Source of the DNA: JAMCUI01 sp964520615
Lineage (GTDB): Bacteria > Patescibacteriota > Microgenomatia > 2-02-FULL-39-11
NCBI GenBank assembly: GCA_964520615.1
Contig: CAZFNL010000046.1
Location: 1-41,441 of the forward strand
DNA: 41,441 bases
Direction: 5' to 3'
Shown here: positions 16,904-23,935 of the stretch, in pieces
Layout: the number at the start of each line of letters is the position of its first letter
How positions within the stretch are numbered: position 1 is the first letter of the stretch
The notes under the pieces: model-generated
The model's database searches: none
What the model saw: the letters and a program-made list of their open reading frames with translations, nothing else
What the model was told of the DNA's origin: nothing
Translations under genes and position numbers: made by a program

Positions 16904-17772
16904 ATTTTTACCTCCAACTTTTCCCTATTCACAAACCTCGATAACTTTTGATATCCGGCTTTCTTTGCCAAATCCACTGCTCTTCCAAGGTTTCTTCCGA
17001 CTCTATCTGGTGTATGCGCATCAGATCCCATGGTAAGACCGATATTACGCCTTTTTGCCTCTTTTAATATCCATAGACTTGGATATTGCATCTTACACTC
17101 CTTATCAAATCCTGAAGTATTTATCTCAATTAGCATTTCCGAGGAAGCAATAGAATCCAAAACGGACGAGACTAGATTTGTATACCATTCTTCATCCTCA
17201 GAAAAGAGGCTACCGTAGTTGTATTTTTTGATCAAATCAATATGCCCCACACAGTCAAAAAGCCCGGATTTTACCATGTCATTTATATTTTTGTAGTAGG
17301 CATTGGCAAGATTTTTAATATTTTTAAAAAACCGCAGACCTCTTAAAAATTCTTCCTTTGTATAATCCAGAACAAAATTTCTTTCACCCTTTTCATCATT
17401 AATTTTTCCCAAAAAATGCACTGAACCAATGACATAATCAAACGGATAAAAAGATAATTGCTTTTTTATCCATTTACTGTAATCAGGCAACCAGTCAAAT
17501 TCAGCACCAAATGTAATACCAATTCTATCTTTATATTTTTCTTGTGCCGCTTTAGTTAATTTCCGATACTCTGCATATAGACTCCATTTCATGGCGCAAT
17601 CCTTTTCTTCTGTCGGATCGGGAAAATCCGGCGGGAGTGGAAAATGATCAGTCAGAGAAATAGCTGAAAGACCTCTTTTTATTGCTGACTCTATTGTCTC
17701 CTCAATTCTCAAAGACCTGTCTAATCCGTGTTCAAGCGTTTGGATGTGATAATCAAATAATTTAGTTTTCAT
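16900..17772 (-). CDS. PHP-family histidinol phosphatase (HisJ/HisK type)
   Basis: It should dephosphorylate histidinol-phosphate. The protein aligns with the Bacillus HisJ/HisK layout: LTDHFPLPPDFPDPTEEKD, the Glu in FGAEFDW, GSVHFLG, VGHIDLIKKYN and MGSDAHTPDRVG. These supply most metal ligands of the trinuclear PHP site. The first motif reads DYHIQT (H9, Q11) where the family normally has H-x-H, so one canonical metal ligand is Gln. The length of 290 aa is slightly above usual. The start overlaps hisC by 11 bases and the end overlaps hisB by 4, consistent with a his-operon role. Confidence 0.88.
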   Translation of the reverse strand: MKTKLFDYHIQTLEHGLDRSLRIEETIESAIKRGLSAISLTDHFPLPPDFPDPTEEKDCAMKWSLYAEYRKLTKAAQEKYKDRIGITFGAEFDWLPDYSKWIKKQLSFYPFDYVIGSVHFLGKINDEKGERNFVLDYTKEEFLRGLRFFKNIKNLANAYYKNINDMVKSGLFDCVGHIDLIKKYNYGSLFSEDEEWYTNLVSSVLDSIASSEMLIEINTSGFDKECKMQYPSLWILKEAKRRNIGLTMGSDAHTPDRVGRNLGRAVDLAKKAGYQKLSRFVNREKLEVKI

Positions 17773-18847
17773 AATATTTTTCCAGGACCGATATTATTCT
17801 TTTCATCTCTTCTTGACCCGGAAGATTCATTCTCAAAGTATTTTCTAGAAAACAACTGTTTATCAGTTTGACCAATATACCCTCTTTCCTCAAATACGTT
17901 TGCAGTGTTTTAGCGTTAGTTTTCGGCTTTATTAAAATATACGCGCCCCGTGACGGATAAACGAAAAGGTCAGAGAATGAAGATAGACAACTGACATATT
18001 TCTCACGCAAGGATATTATTTTTTCCAGTCTGTTAAGATACAACCTTTTGTTGTCCAACACTAAAGATGCGGCTTCCTGGGCAAAAGAATTTACATTATA
18101 TGGTGGTCTTATGGAATCAATTGTGTTTATTATCAATGGACATGCGACAACATAACCAATTCTCAGTCCTGCAAGTCCCGCCCATTTGCTGAATGTCCTC
18201 AGTATGACCAGATTGGGATATTTTGAAAGAAGTGACATCGCTGACTTACCACAATATTCATAGTACGCTTCATCAACTACCACAATCACTTGCTGCCTCA
18301 AGAGCATCTCGACCTCATACATATCAATCAGTGTTGAAGTAGGATTTCCGGGCGAATCGATAAAAACCATCTTTGTTCTGTCGGAAATATTCATCAACAT
18401 CTTTTCGACATCAATTCTTAAACTACTTTTGCTTCTTAATACCTCTTTTATATTTGCCCCTGCCAGTTCCCCATAAAACTTATACATGGAAAAGGTAGGC
18501 GGACTTATAATAATTTCGTCATTTTTTGCAACAAATATCCTTATGAGAAGATCAATAAGTTCGTCAGAACCGTTACCGCAGGTAATTTTTCCCTCGCTTA
18601 CCTTCAGATATTCTGAAAGTTTACTCTTTAGCTTTCTGCATGAAGGATCAGGATAATAACATACTTTAAGACTTTTAATTTCTCCCAATCTGCTAAAATC
18701 CGGCGCATAAGGATTTTCTCCCGAGTCCGCTTTTATAATTTCATTCTCACTAATTCCGATATCCTTAGCAATATTCTCAACTGTTGGTGAGGGAATATAA
18801 GGTTTCATTCTTTTTATTTCCGGTCGATATAATTTTGTTATATTCAT
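17762..18847 (-). CDS. hisC: Histidinol-phosphate aminotransferase HisC
   Basis: This PLP-dependent fold type I aminotransferase makes histidinol-phosphate from imidazole acetol phosphate and glutamate. Visible motifs are DSGENPYAPD near the N-terminus, CGNGSDELIDLLIR, DSPGNPTSTLI, VVVDEAYYEYCG with the PLP-pyridine Asp, and the Schiff-base Lys in RTFSKWAGLAGLRIGY. The terminal Arg that binds the carboxylate is in NTLRMNLPG. At 361 aa it is full length. It starts 6 bases after hisD. Confidence 0.96.
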   Translation of the reverse strand: MNITKLYRPEIKRMKPYIPSPTVENIAKDIGISENEIIKADSGENPYAPDFSRLGEIKSLKVCYYPDPSCRKLKSKLSEYLKVSEGKITCGNGSDELIDLLIRIFVAKNDEIIISPPTFSMYKFYGELAGANIKEVLRSKSSLRIDVEKMLMNISDRTKMVFIDSPGNPTSTLIDMYEVEMLLRQQVIVVVDEAYYEYCGKSAMSLLSKYPNLVILRTFSKWAGLAGLRIGYVVACPLIINTIDSIRPPYNVNSFAQEAASLVLDNKRLYLNRLEKIISLREKYVSCLSSFSDLFVYPSRGAYILIKPKTNAKTLQTYLRKEGILVKLINSCFLENTLRMNLPGQEEMKRIISVLEKYYEN

Positions 18848-18853
18848 AAACTT

Positions 18854-20149
18854 TCAACATTTAATAAACCTTATGCTTGTAGCGTATTTGTGTGCCGGCA
18901 ATTTCTCGACAGTTGCGACTGTCTCAATTGTCTTTTTAATATTTGACAATCCTCCTTTTGTACATTTTTGCAGTTGCATCCATTTGCCGTATGCTTCTAC
19001 TCCCAAAGGCGGATACATCTTGGCCATGCCTCCTGTTGGCAAGATGTGGTTGGCACCGGTGGCGTAGTCACCGCTTGATTTAGTCGTCCAGTTTCCCAGA
19101 AAAACTGAGCCAGCATTGATGATTTTATCGGCTACCTTTTCCGGATTTACGGTCATAATCTCCAAATGCTCCGGTGCATACTCATTGGTAAATTCGATTG
19201 CCTCAGACATACTTTCAACTATCCCAATTAACCCGTAACGTTTTAACGACACCTCAGCCCTATTGCCTGTAGGAAGTTTTTCCAGCTGTCCTTCTAATTC
19301 TTTTTTCGTACTCTTGGCAATTTGCCACGAATTAGTCAGAAGTACGCACGCCGAATCTTCTCCATGCTCCCCGTCAGCCAGAAGATCTGCTGCAATATAT
19401 GCTGGGTTAGCCGATTCATCGGCGATTATAAAAATCTCAGACGGTCCTGCAGGCATATCTATTGCAATGTCCTGGGAAACTGATATTTTGGCAGCGGTGA
19501 CAAATGAGTTACCGGCGCCGAAAATTTTATAAACTTTAGGAACGCTTTTTGTTCCATATGCCATAGCTGCAATAGCCTCTGCTCCTCCTATTCTAAATAT
19601 CTTTTTTACTCCCACCATATCCGCCGCAACTACTGTTGGTGAAGGAATTTTTCCATTTTGGTCCGGAGGAGAACAGACGGCAATTTCTTTACACCCGGCA
19701 ATCTTAGCAGGTATTACACTCATAAGGACCGATGAGGGATAAATTGCTTTTCCTCCCGGAATATACAGACCGACTTTTTCAACTGGACGCCACTCTCTCC
19801 ATACTGTAATTCCACTTTCAGGCATAACCTTTGTGTCAACTTTGTTTTTTAACTGCACACTGTGCACTTCAGTAATATTCTTTATCATCTGCTTTAAAGC
19901 TTTTATAAAAGTAGGATCAACATCTTCATACGCTTTATTCCTTTCGACATCCGTTACTTTCACAGACTGATAATTTACATTACCGAATCTTGTCTGATAT
20001 TTTGAAAGAATTTCTTTATCGCCCCTTTTTCTTACATTGTTTACAATTTTTTGGACATCGGAAATAATATTCCTATTTGTCCCAAAGGATCTATTCACTA
20101 TTCGTTTATAGTCGGCAGCAACTAGATTTTTCAATTTGATGATTTTCAT
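18854..20149 (-). CDS. hisD: Histidinol dehydrogenase HisD
   Basis: HisD oxidises histidinol to histidine in two NAD-dependent steps and needs zinc. Motifs are VGLYIPGGKAIYPSSVLM, IGGAEAIAAMAYGT, MPAGPSEI, LLADGEHGEDSACVLLT, APEHLEI and GANHILPTGG. The ATG at 20149 is chosen over one 15 bases upstream because AGGAGG lies 6 bases before it; the upstream ATG overlaps that ribosome binding site. The length is 431 aa, as expected. It follows hisG by 11 bases. Confidence 0.96.
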   Translation of the reverse strand: MKIIKLKNLVAADYKRIVNRSFGTNRNIISDVQKIVNNVRKRGDKEILSKYQTRFGNVNYQSVKVTDVERNKAYEDVDPTFIKALKQMIKNITEVHSVQLKNKVDTKVMPESGITVWREWRPVEKVGLYIPGGKAIYPSSVLMSVIPAKIAGCKEIAVCSPPDQNGKIPSPTVVAADMVGVKKIFRIGGAEAIAAMAYGTKSVPKVYKIFGAGNSFVTAAKISVSQDIAIDMPAGPSEIFIIADESANPAYIAADLLADGEHGEDSACVLLTNSWQIAKSTKKELEGQLEKLPTGNRAEVSLKRYGLIGIVESMSEAIEFTNEYAPEHLEIMTVNPEKVADKIINAGSVFLGNWTTKSSGDYATGANHILPTGGMAKMYPPLGVEAYGKWMQLQKCTKGGLSNIKKTIETVATVEKLPAHKYATSIRFIKC

Positions 20150-20160
20150 AGAATACCTCC

Positions 20161-21039
20161 TCAAAAAATTGCTTTTTCCAAGGGTATTATTAACATACTT
20201 TCTACACCTGCCTTTTTAATCCTCTCGACCGATTCCCAAAAAATATCTTCTTTAATAATTGACTGTACGGAAACACTATCTTTTCCGAGTAAATAATCTA
20301 CTTTTTTAGGCTTTATCCCAGATACGGCCTTTTTAATTTGGGGCAGCGATTTTAACGGCGCTCTAAACATGACATACTTGTAATTTCTGGCAGAAAGTAC
20401 TCCCTGAAATCTCAAAAGCAGATTGGATAAATATTGTTTTTTCCTTCTACCTGCTGCAGTTTTGGGGCATGCGATTAAAACTGCTTCGGAATCATATATT
20501 TTGGTTAATATCCGCATTTCGTTTAAGGCTAAAGTGCTGCCTGTTGAAGTAAGATCGGAAATTACGGAAGCAATACCAAGGACCGGGGAAATTTCAACCG
20601 ATCCGCTTATGTCAATAATTGATGCTTTAATTGCATTCTGTTTAAGAAATTTTTCCGTAGATTTTGGAAAAGTGGTAGCAACCATTCTTCCGTTTAGATC
20701 ATTCATATTTTTAATATCAGATTCTTTGGGAACAGCAACGACTAAAGAACAGTACCCAAATCGTAGATTCAGTAGTTTCTTTACTTTTGGTCTCGCTTCA
20801 TAAAGGATATTCTGTCCGACAATACCGATATCGACAATCCCTCCGGCAACAAAACAGGAAATATCATCATCTCTGACATAAAGAATTTCCAAAGGAAAAT
20901 TCATAACTTTTGAAAAAAGTCTCTGTCTGTAACTTTCAAATTCCAACCCTGACTTGCGCAAAAAACAGAGCGTCTCCTCAGTCAAACGCCCACCCTTCTG
21001 CACTGCCAATTTTAGATTTTCATCATTTAACTTATTCAT
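20161..21039 (-). CDS. hisG: ATP phosphoribosyltransferase HisG, long form
   Basis: HisG catalyses the first, committed step of histidine synthesis (ATP + PRPP). Catalytic-domain motifs are LAVQKGGRLTEETLCFL, FVAGGIVDIGIVGQNIL and ISDLTSTGSTLALN. About 80 C-terminal residues form the ACT-like regulatory domain (YVMFRAPLKSLPQIKKAV onwards). It is therefore the long form that needs no HisZ and is usually feedback-inhibited by histidine. The start is the ATG at 21039 with AAGGAA 5 bases upstream; open frame further upstream only runs through tRNA sequence. It is the first protein gene after the T-box leader and tRNA region. Confidence 0.95.
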   Translation of the reverse strand: MNKLNDENLKLAVQKGGRLTEETLCFLRKSGLEFESYRQRLFSKVMNFPLEILYVRDDDISCFVAGGIVDIGIVGQNILYEARPKVKKLLNLRFGYCSLVVAVPKESDIKNMNDLNGRMVATTFPKSTEKFLKQNAIKASIIDISGSVEISPVLGIASVISDLTSTGSTLALNEMRILTKIYDSEAVLIACPKTAAGRRKKQYLSNLLLRFQGVLSARNYKYVMFRAPLKSLPQIKKAVSGIKPKKVDYLLGKDSVSVQSIIKEDIFWESVERIKKAGVESMLIIPLEKAIF

Positions 21040-21088
21040 AATTTCCTTTTTTAATTTATAACTAACCACTAACATCGAACTAATAATC

Positions 21089-21131
21089 TGGGTGGCATAG
21101 CGGATTTGAACCGCCAACATTCCCGATATTA
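21089..21131 (-). tRNA. 3' half of an interrupted tRNA-like gene
   Basis: Together with 21208-21243 this completes a second cloverleaf around tRNA-His. It holds CGGGA (pairs with TCCCG of the 5' half to form the anticodon stem), a variable loop ATGTT, a T arm GGCGG-TTCAAAT-CCGCT, and ATGCCAC, which pairs perfectly with GTGGCAT at the 5' end. The 3' end reads CCCA, so either CCA directly follows the acceptor stem or C73 pairs with a G-1 as in tRNA-His. Six bases (TAATAT) lie between the inner tRNA's CCA and the stem. Amino-acid identity cannot be assigned safely. Confidence 0.7.
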
Positions 21132-21207
21132 TGGGGTGATCGACGGGAATCGAACCCGCAACACCCAGCTCCACAGGCTGGTGCTCTGCCGTTGAGCTAC
21201 GACCACC
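21132..21207 (-). tRNA. tRNA-His (GTG), nested inside another tRNA-like gene
   Basis: It is a complete cloverleaf with the His-specific extra G-1. The acceptor GTGGTCG pairs with CGATCAC and C73 faces G-1. The D arm is GCTC-AACGGCA-GAGC. The anticodon arm is CCAGC-CTGTGGA-GCTGG with anticodon GTG at 21174-21172, the T loop is TTCGATT, and CCA is encoded. It lies between the T-box terminator and hisG, and its two ends abut sequence forming the anticodon loop of a second cloverleaf. It should be transcribed with the his operon when the T-box reads through. Confidence 0.95.
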
Positions 21208-21243
21208 ATCATCGGGACGCTCTACCATTGAGCTAATGCCACC
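21208..21243 (-). tRNA. 5' half of an interrupted tRNA-like gene
   Basis: The sequence has the order acceptor strand GTGGCAT (preceded by a G, possibly G-1), T8-A9, D arm GCTC-AATGGTA-GAGC with the conserved GG, one base, anticodon-stem strand TCCCG, and loop bases ATGAT. tRNA-His then begins. If read as A32-T33-GAT, the anticodon would be GAT (Ile), but the discriminator and possible G-1:C73 pair do not fit tRNA-Ile. It could be a split functional tRNA, a tRNA with a tRNA intron, or a pseudo-tRNA disrupted by an insertion. Confidence 0.7.
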
Positions 21244-21246
21244 AAC

Positions 21247-21301
21247 AAAAAAACCTCCCGTTCTTTACCTGCCACAAATGTGGTAAGTAAGGAACGAGAG
21301 G
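21247..21301 (-). terminator. T-box-controlled intrinsic terminator before tRNA-His/hisG
   Basis: On the minus strand CCTCTCGTTC (21301-21292) pairs with GAACGGGAGG (21263-21254). An inner CCAC/GTGG hairpin extends the stem, and seven T residues follow at 21253-21247. The 5' arm is the same sequence that forms the 3' side of the antiterminator, so the two structures exclude each other. Confidence 0.88.
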
Positions 21302-21525
21302 CAATAAAAAAAGACCTCCCGCGGTCCCATCCTTATTCCCTAAAAAATTACCAAAACAATTTTTTAGGACTCTTAGGCCGACTCCGCAAAGCTGACATCG
21401 ACTGTTGTATTTTACGGTTCAACTTCCGTCCCCGTTTTTGCGGGTCAGCGTTCTTCTTTTTTGTGAAGAATTCCGGATCGTGACTCCGGTCTTGTCCCGA
21501 TTTAGTCGGGATCAAACGCTTTTAT
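21247..21525 (-). promoter_or_regulatory. T-box riboswitch leader of the his operon
   Basis: The T-box core TGGGACCGCGG is at 21329-21319. The antiterminator can be drawn completely: AAGGA (21334-21330) pairs with TCCTT (21293-21289), the seven-base bulge is TGGGACC, and GCGGGAGG pairs with CCTCTCGT (21301-21294). An 11-bp stem III hairpin lies at 21368-21339. Upstream are hairpins at 21511-21495, 21489-21473 and 21468-21453, enclosed by AGCGTT/AACGCT. Two CAC (His) triplets, at 21482-21480 and 21465-21463, could be the specifier, but canonical stem I landmarks are not obvious. Uncharged tRNA-His would favour read-through into tRNA-His and hisG. Confidence 0.88.
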
Positions 21526-21531
21526 GCAAAT

Positions 21532-21560
21532 TGTATATAAATTATATCAGACATTGTCAA
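21532..21560 (-). promoter_or_regulatory. Sigma70-type promoter of the his operon
   Basis: On the minus strand TTGACA (21560-21555), a 17-base spacer and TATACA (21537-21532) form a near-consensus promoter. Initiation near 21525 gives a leader of about 280 bases ahead of the tRNA gene, a normal size for a T-box. Confidence 0.8.
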
Positions 21561-21609
21561 ATCCAGCTTATTAAATTACACTATGGTGGCTATTTAGCCA
21601 ATTCTGTGG

Positions 21610-21615
21610 TATAAT
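21610..21615 (+). promoter_or_regulatory. Extended -10 promoter of the 75-aa Cys-rich gene
   Basis: TGG-TATAAT is an extended -10 element. Initiation about 7 bases downstream would fall at or next to the TTG at 21624, so the message would be almost leaderless. No good -35 is visible. Confidence 0.5.
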
Positions 21616-21623
21616 AGTTTGCT

Positions 21624-21851
21624 TTGATCACAAATCCCACCAACATCTGTATCCGATGCGGCAAACCCAGAAAAGTCAGTAAAACCTGGGTTGAGGGTTC
21701 AATCACTTTTTCCCTCTATGTCTGTCCAGATAAGGAATGCCAGAAAATAGTAGACCGTGAGCTGAAAGCAAAAAGCGATAGGTTAAATACTATCAGAGAG
21801 AACTCACTTAAAAGAAGAATGAACAACAAGAGACGCGCAAAGGCAAACTGA
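21624..21851 (+). CDS. Small Cys-rich (zinc-ribbon-like) basic protein
   Basis: I do not recognise the family. The 75-aa product has CIRCGKPRKVSKTW and later CPDKECQK. That is two cysteine pairs about 20 residues apart, which could hold one zinc ion. A basic, helical C-terminus (about residues 50-75) suits nucleic-acid or ribosome binding. The only reasonable start is TTG at 21624, placed about 8 bases after an extended -10 box, so the mRNA may be leaderless. It is transcribed away from the his operon and converges with the CaCA exchanger. Confidence 0.6.
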   Translation: MITNPTNICIRCGKPRKVSKTWVEGSITFSLYVCPDKECQKIVDRELKAKSDRLNTIRENSLKRRMNNKRRAKAN

Positions 21852-21868
21852 TACCATTTTCTACCTCT

Positions 21869-22804
21869 TTATCCACCGATTTCCATAAAAATAAAAAGAA
21901 AATACAAAGAAAGCAAAACTATTCCTTCCTTACGGGAGATATCGTTTTTGGACCGGCTGAAGTAATAAAAGAAACCCAGACCTAACACCATAAATATTAA
22001 AGTCTGCAAATAATGGTTGGATACGATTACCTCACCACCGTTTATAAGAGTCAAGACACCAAAAATGAGTGTATTAGCCGCTGCCGATCCCACATAATCT
22101 CCTAATGCCACTTCTTTCTTACCCAAAACAACAGACCTAACAGCCAATGACAATTCAGGCAAATTAGTACCAATGGAAAGCACGAGTAAACTGATAAGAA
22201 AGGGAGCAATTCCCAATACGCCGGAAAAATAAATTGTTTTGTCTACCAGAATTTTGCTTGATACAAAAACAAGCAATGCGCCTCCGATTAGCTTCATAAT
22301 ATCTTCCAGAAAATGCGTCTTTCCATCCAAAATCCTGTCTTTTATATTCTCCAAAATTCCTTTTTTCTTCTCCACAGAATAAAAAAGGGCAAGGTAAAGG
22401 AATATAAGAAACAATCCTTCAGTTGAAGAAATTGTCTTATCTAAAATAAGAAATACAGGCGCAGCGGCAACAAAAAGTGAAAGTATAAGTTTATGCGGCG
22501 TCATCTGATGGGAAAGTTTAATACCATTTCCAAATATCGCCAAAATTGGTATAGCCAGAATAAAAAGCACCAATGATGCGCCTATAAGATCACCGACAAA
22601 AATATCCGGAGTATGGTTTATGATACTATTTATCCCCACTGACGCTTCAGGTATTGAGGTGAGAATTCCTAAGACAAAAAATGAAGTTGCAAAAGAGGAA
22701 ATATTCAGCTTGTGTGAGAGGTTTCCCACTCCATCAACAATAAGACCAGCCCCAAACCAGATGACTATAAAAGATATTATATATACACAGATATCAACAA
22801 GCAT
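21869..22804 (-). CDS. CaCA-family Na+/Ca2+ (cation) exchanger
   Basis: This integral membrane antiporter of 311 aa has about ten helices in two inverted halves. The alpha-1 repeat is LGILTSIPEASVGINSII with GDLIGASL. The alpha-2 repeat is VLSIGTNLPELSLAVRS with GDYVGSAAANTL. The Glu/Asp and Asn in these repeats form the cation site in the family. The central cytoplasmic loop is short (EKKKGILENIKDRIL), typical of YrbG-like bacterial members. The transported ion cannot be read from sequence alone. Confidence 0.9.
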   Translation of the reverse strand: MLVDICVYIISFIVIWFGAGLIVDGVGNLSHKLNISSFATSFFVLGILTSIPEASVGINSIINHTPDIFVGDLIGASLVLFILAIPILAIFGNGIKLSHQMTPHKLILSLFVAAAPVFLILDKTISSTEGLFLIFLYLALFYSVEKKKGILENIKDRILDGKTHFLEDIMKLIGGALLVFVSSKILVDKTIYFSGVLGIAPFLISLLVLSIGTNLPELSLAVRSVVLGKKEVALGDYVGSAAANTLIFGVLTLINGGEVIVSNHYLQTLIFMVLGLGFFYYFSRSKNDISRKEGIVLLSLYFLFIFMEIGG

Positions 22805-22854
22805 GATAATTACTTCTATTCCTTATACAAGGTTAATATATATTCATATCTTTC

Positions 22855-23532
22855 TCAATCACCGGCCATAGCCCGTAGAATTCCCTGTCTCAATGAAGAA
22901 TAATCTTTCAGGACTATGCTCTTACCGTTTATAAATAATGCCGGTGAATTTCTTATTCCTAAGGTTCTCCCGTTTTGTAAATCTGCTTCTATTTTCCCGC
23001 TGACAGTTGCCGACTCAAAATCTATGATAAACTTATTCAAATCAAGAGAAATACTCTGTGCATAAGTCCCAAAAACTATTCTTGGATCAGTTAACTGAGA
23101 CCATATTTTCTGATTTTCAAAAAGTAGCGAATACATCGACCAAAATTGATTTTGCTTCCCAGCTGCCTCAACTGCCTGAGCCGCCAACATAGAATTGTGA
23201 TTTTTGGTTGGATATTGCCTGAAAACAAACAATATTTTCCCCATAAAATCTCTTCTTGCCTGTTCAATATAGCTATAATACCGATAACAGTCCTTACAGA
23301 TAAAATCGCTGTATTCCACAAGCGTTACATTGGCTGTCTTATTTCCCGTATACCAGTCAAAACTATTAATATTCAGCAAACCTGGTAACTTAGGCCGATT
23401 TTCTAAAGAGGAGTTTTTTATCATCAATAACGATACGATAATTCCCAAAAAAGCCAGGATTGAAATTATAAAAAAGCTTGTTCGCTTTCCTTTTTTTATC
23501 ATTTTTTTATTTTTGTTGCTTTCTGTAGCCAT
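22855..23532 (-). CDS. Membrane-anchored DsbA/thioredoxin-like disulfide oxidoreductase
   Basis: It has a basic N-terminus, one transmembrane helix at about residues 18-37, then a DsbA-like domain. The redox motif is C79-K-D-C82 in YSDFICKDCYRYY. The helical insertion contains FRQYPTKNHNSMLAAQAVE, and the cis-Pro loop is RNSPALFINGK. It probably introduces or shuffles disulfides in exported proteins. The DipZ-like gene about 2 kb away on the other strand is a plausible partner for electron supply. The CaCA exchanger gene follows about 50 bases downstream on the same strand. Confidence 0.9.
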   Translation of the reverse strand: MATESNKNKKMIKKGKRTSFFIISILAFLGIIVSLLMIKNSSLENRPKLPGLLNINSFDWYTGNKTANVTLVEYSDFICKDCYRYYSYIEQARRDFMGKILFVFRQYPTKNHNSMLAAQAVEAAGKQNQFWSMYSLLFENQKIWSQLTDPRIVFGTYAQSISLDLNKFIIDFESATVSGKIEADLQNGRTLGIRNSPALFINGKSIVLKDYSSLRQGILRAMAGD

Positions 23533-23599
23533 AAAAATATATTAACACACCTTTCTCATTTGACTTTTCCTGCATGAATCTGTACTCTGAAAATAAATC

Positions 23600-23935
23600 A
23601 TGGGAATCATTATTAATCTTCTTATTAACGGTTTAGCAGTTGTTATCAGCGCCTATCTTCTACCGGGGGTGAGAGTGGATGGATATCTGACCGCAGTTAT
23701 GGTAGCTGTAGTATTGGGGATACTCAATGCTATTATTAGACCGGTTCTTCTCATATTCACACTACCTATTAACATTCTCACTTTGGGTCTTTTTACTTTT
23801 GTCATTAATGCTCTTATTATCCTTTTTGCCAGTAGCGTTGTAACGGGATTTCATGTGCGAAATTTCTGGTGGGCACTTTTGTTCAGCCTGATCCTCTCAA
23901 TCATAAACTCTTTTCTTCACTCTCTAATAAAATAA
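23600..23935 (+). CDS. Small four-helix membrane protein, PF04020 (phage holin 4-like) family
   Basis: The 111-aa protein has four hydrophobic helices and the family pattern LPGVRVDGYLTAVMVAVVLG, then LNAIIRPVLLIFTLPINILTLG, then a C-terminal FWWALLFSLILSIINSFL. PF04020 proteins are widespread small membrane proteins; the holin name is historical and the function unknown. It is encoded between two minus-strand genes and ends one base before the convergent methyltransferase stop. Confidence 0.9.
   Translation: MGIIINLLINGLAVVISAYLLPGVRVDGYLTAVMVAVVLGILNAIIRPVLLIFTLPINILTLGLFTFVINALIILFASSVVTGFHVRNFWWALLFSLILSIINSFLHSLIK

Noticed and set aside
21040..21228. In-frame N-terminal extension of hisG up to 21228
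   Set aside because: It would translate through both tRNA elements; the ATG at 21039 has a good AAGGAA site and matches the family N-terminus.
21089..21243. Calling the outer cloverleaf tRNA-Ile(GAT)
   Set aside because: The loop can be read as GAT only if TAAT is removed with the insert, and the C73/G-1-like acceptor does not fit tRNA-Ile.
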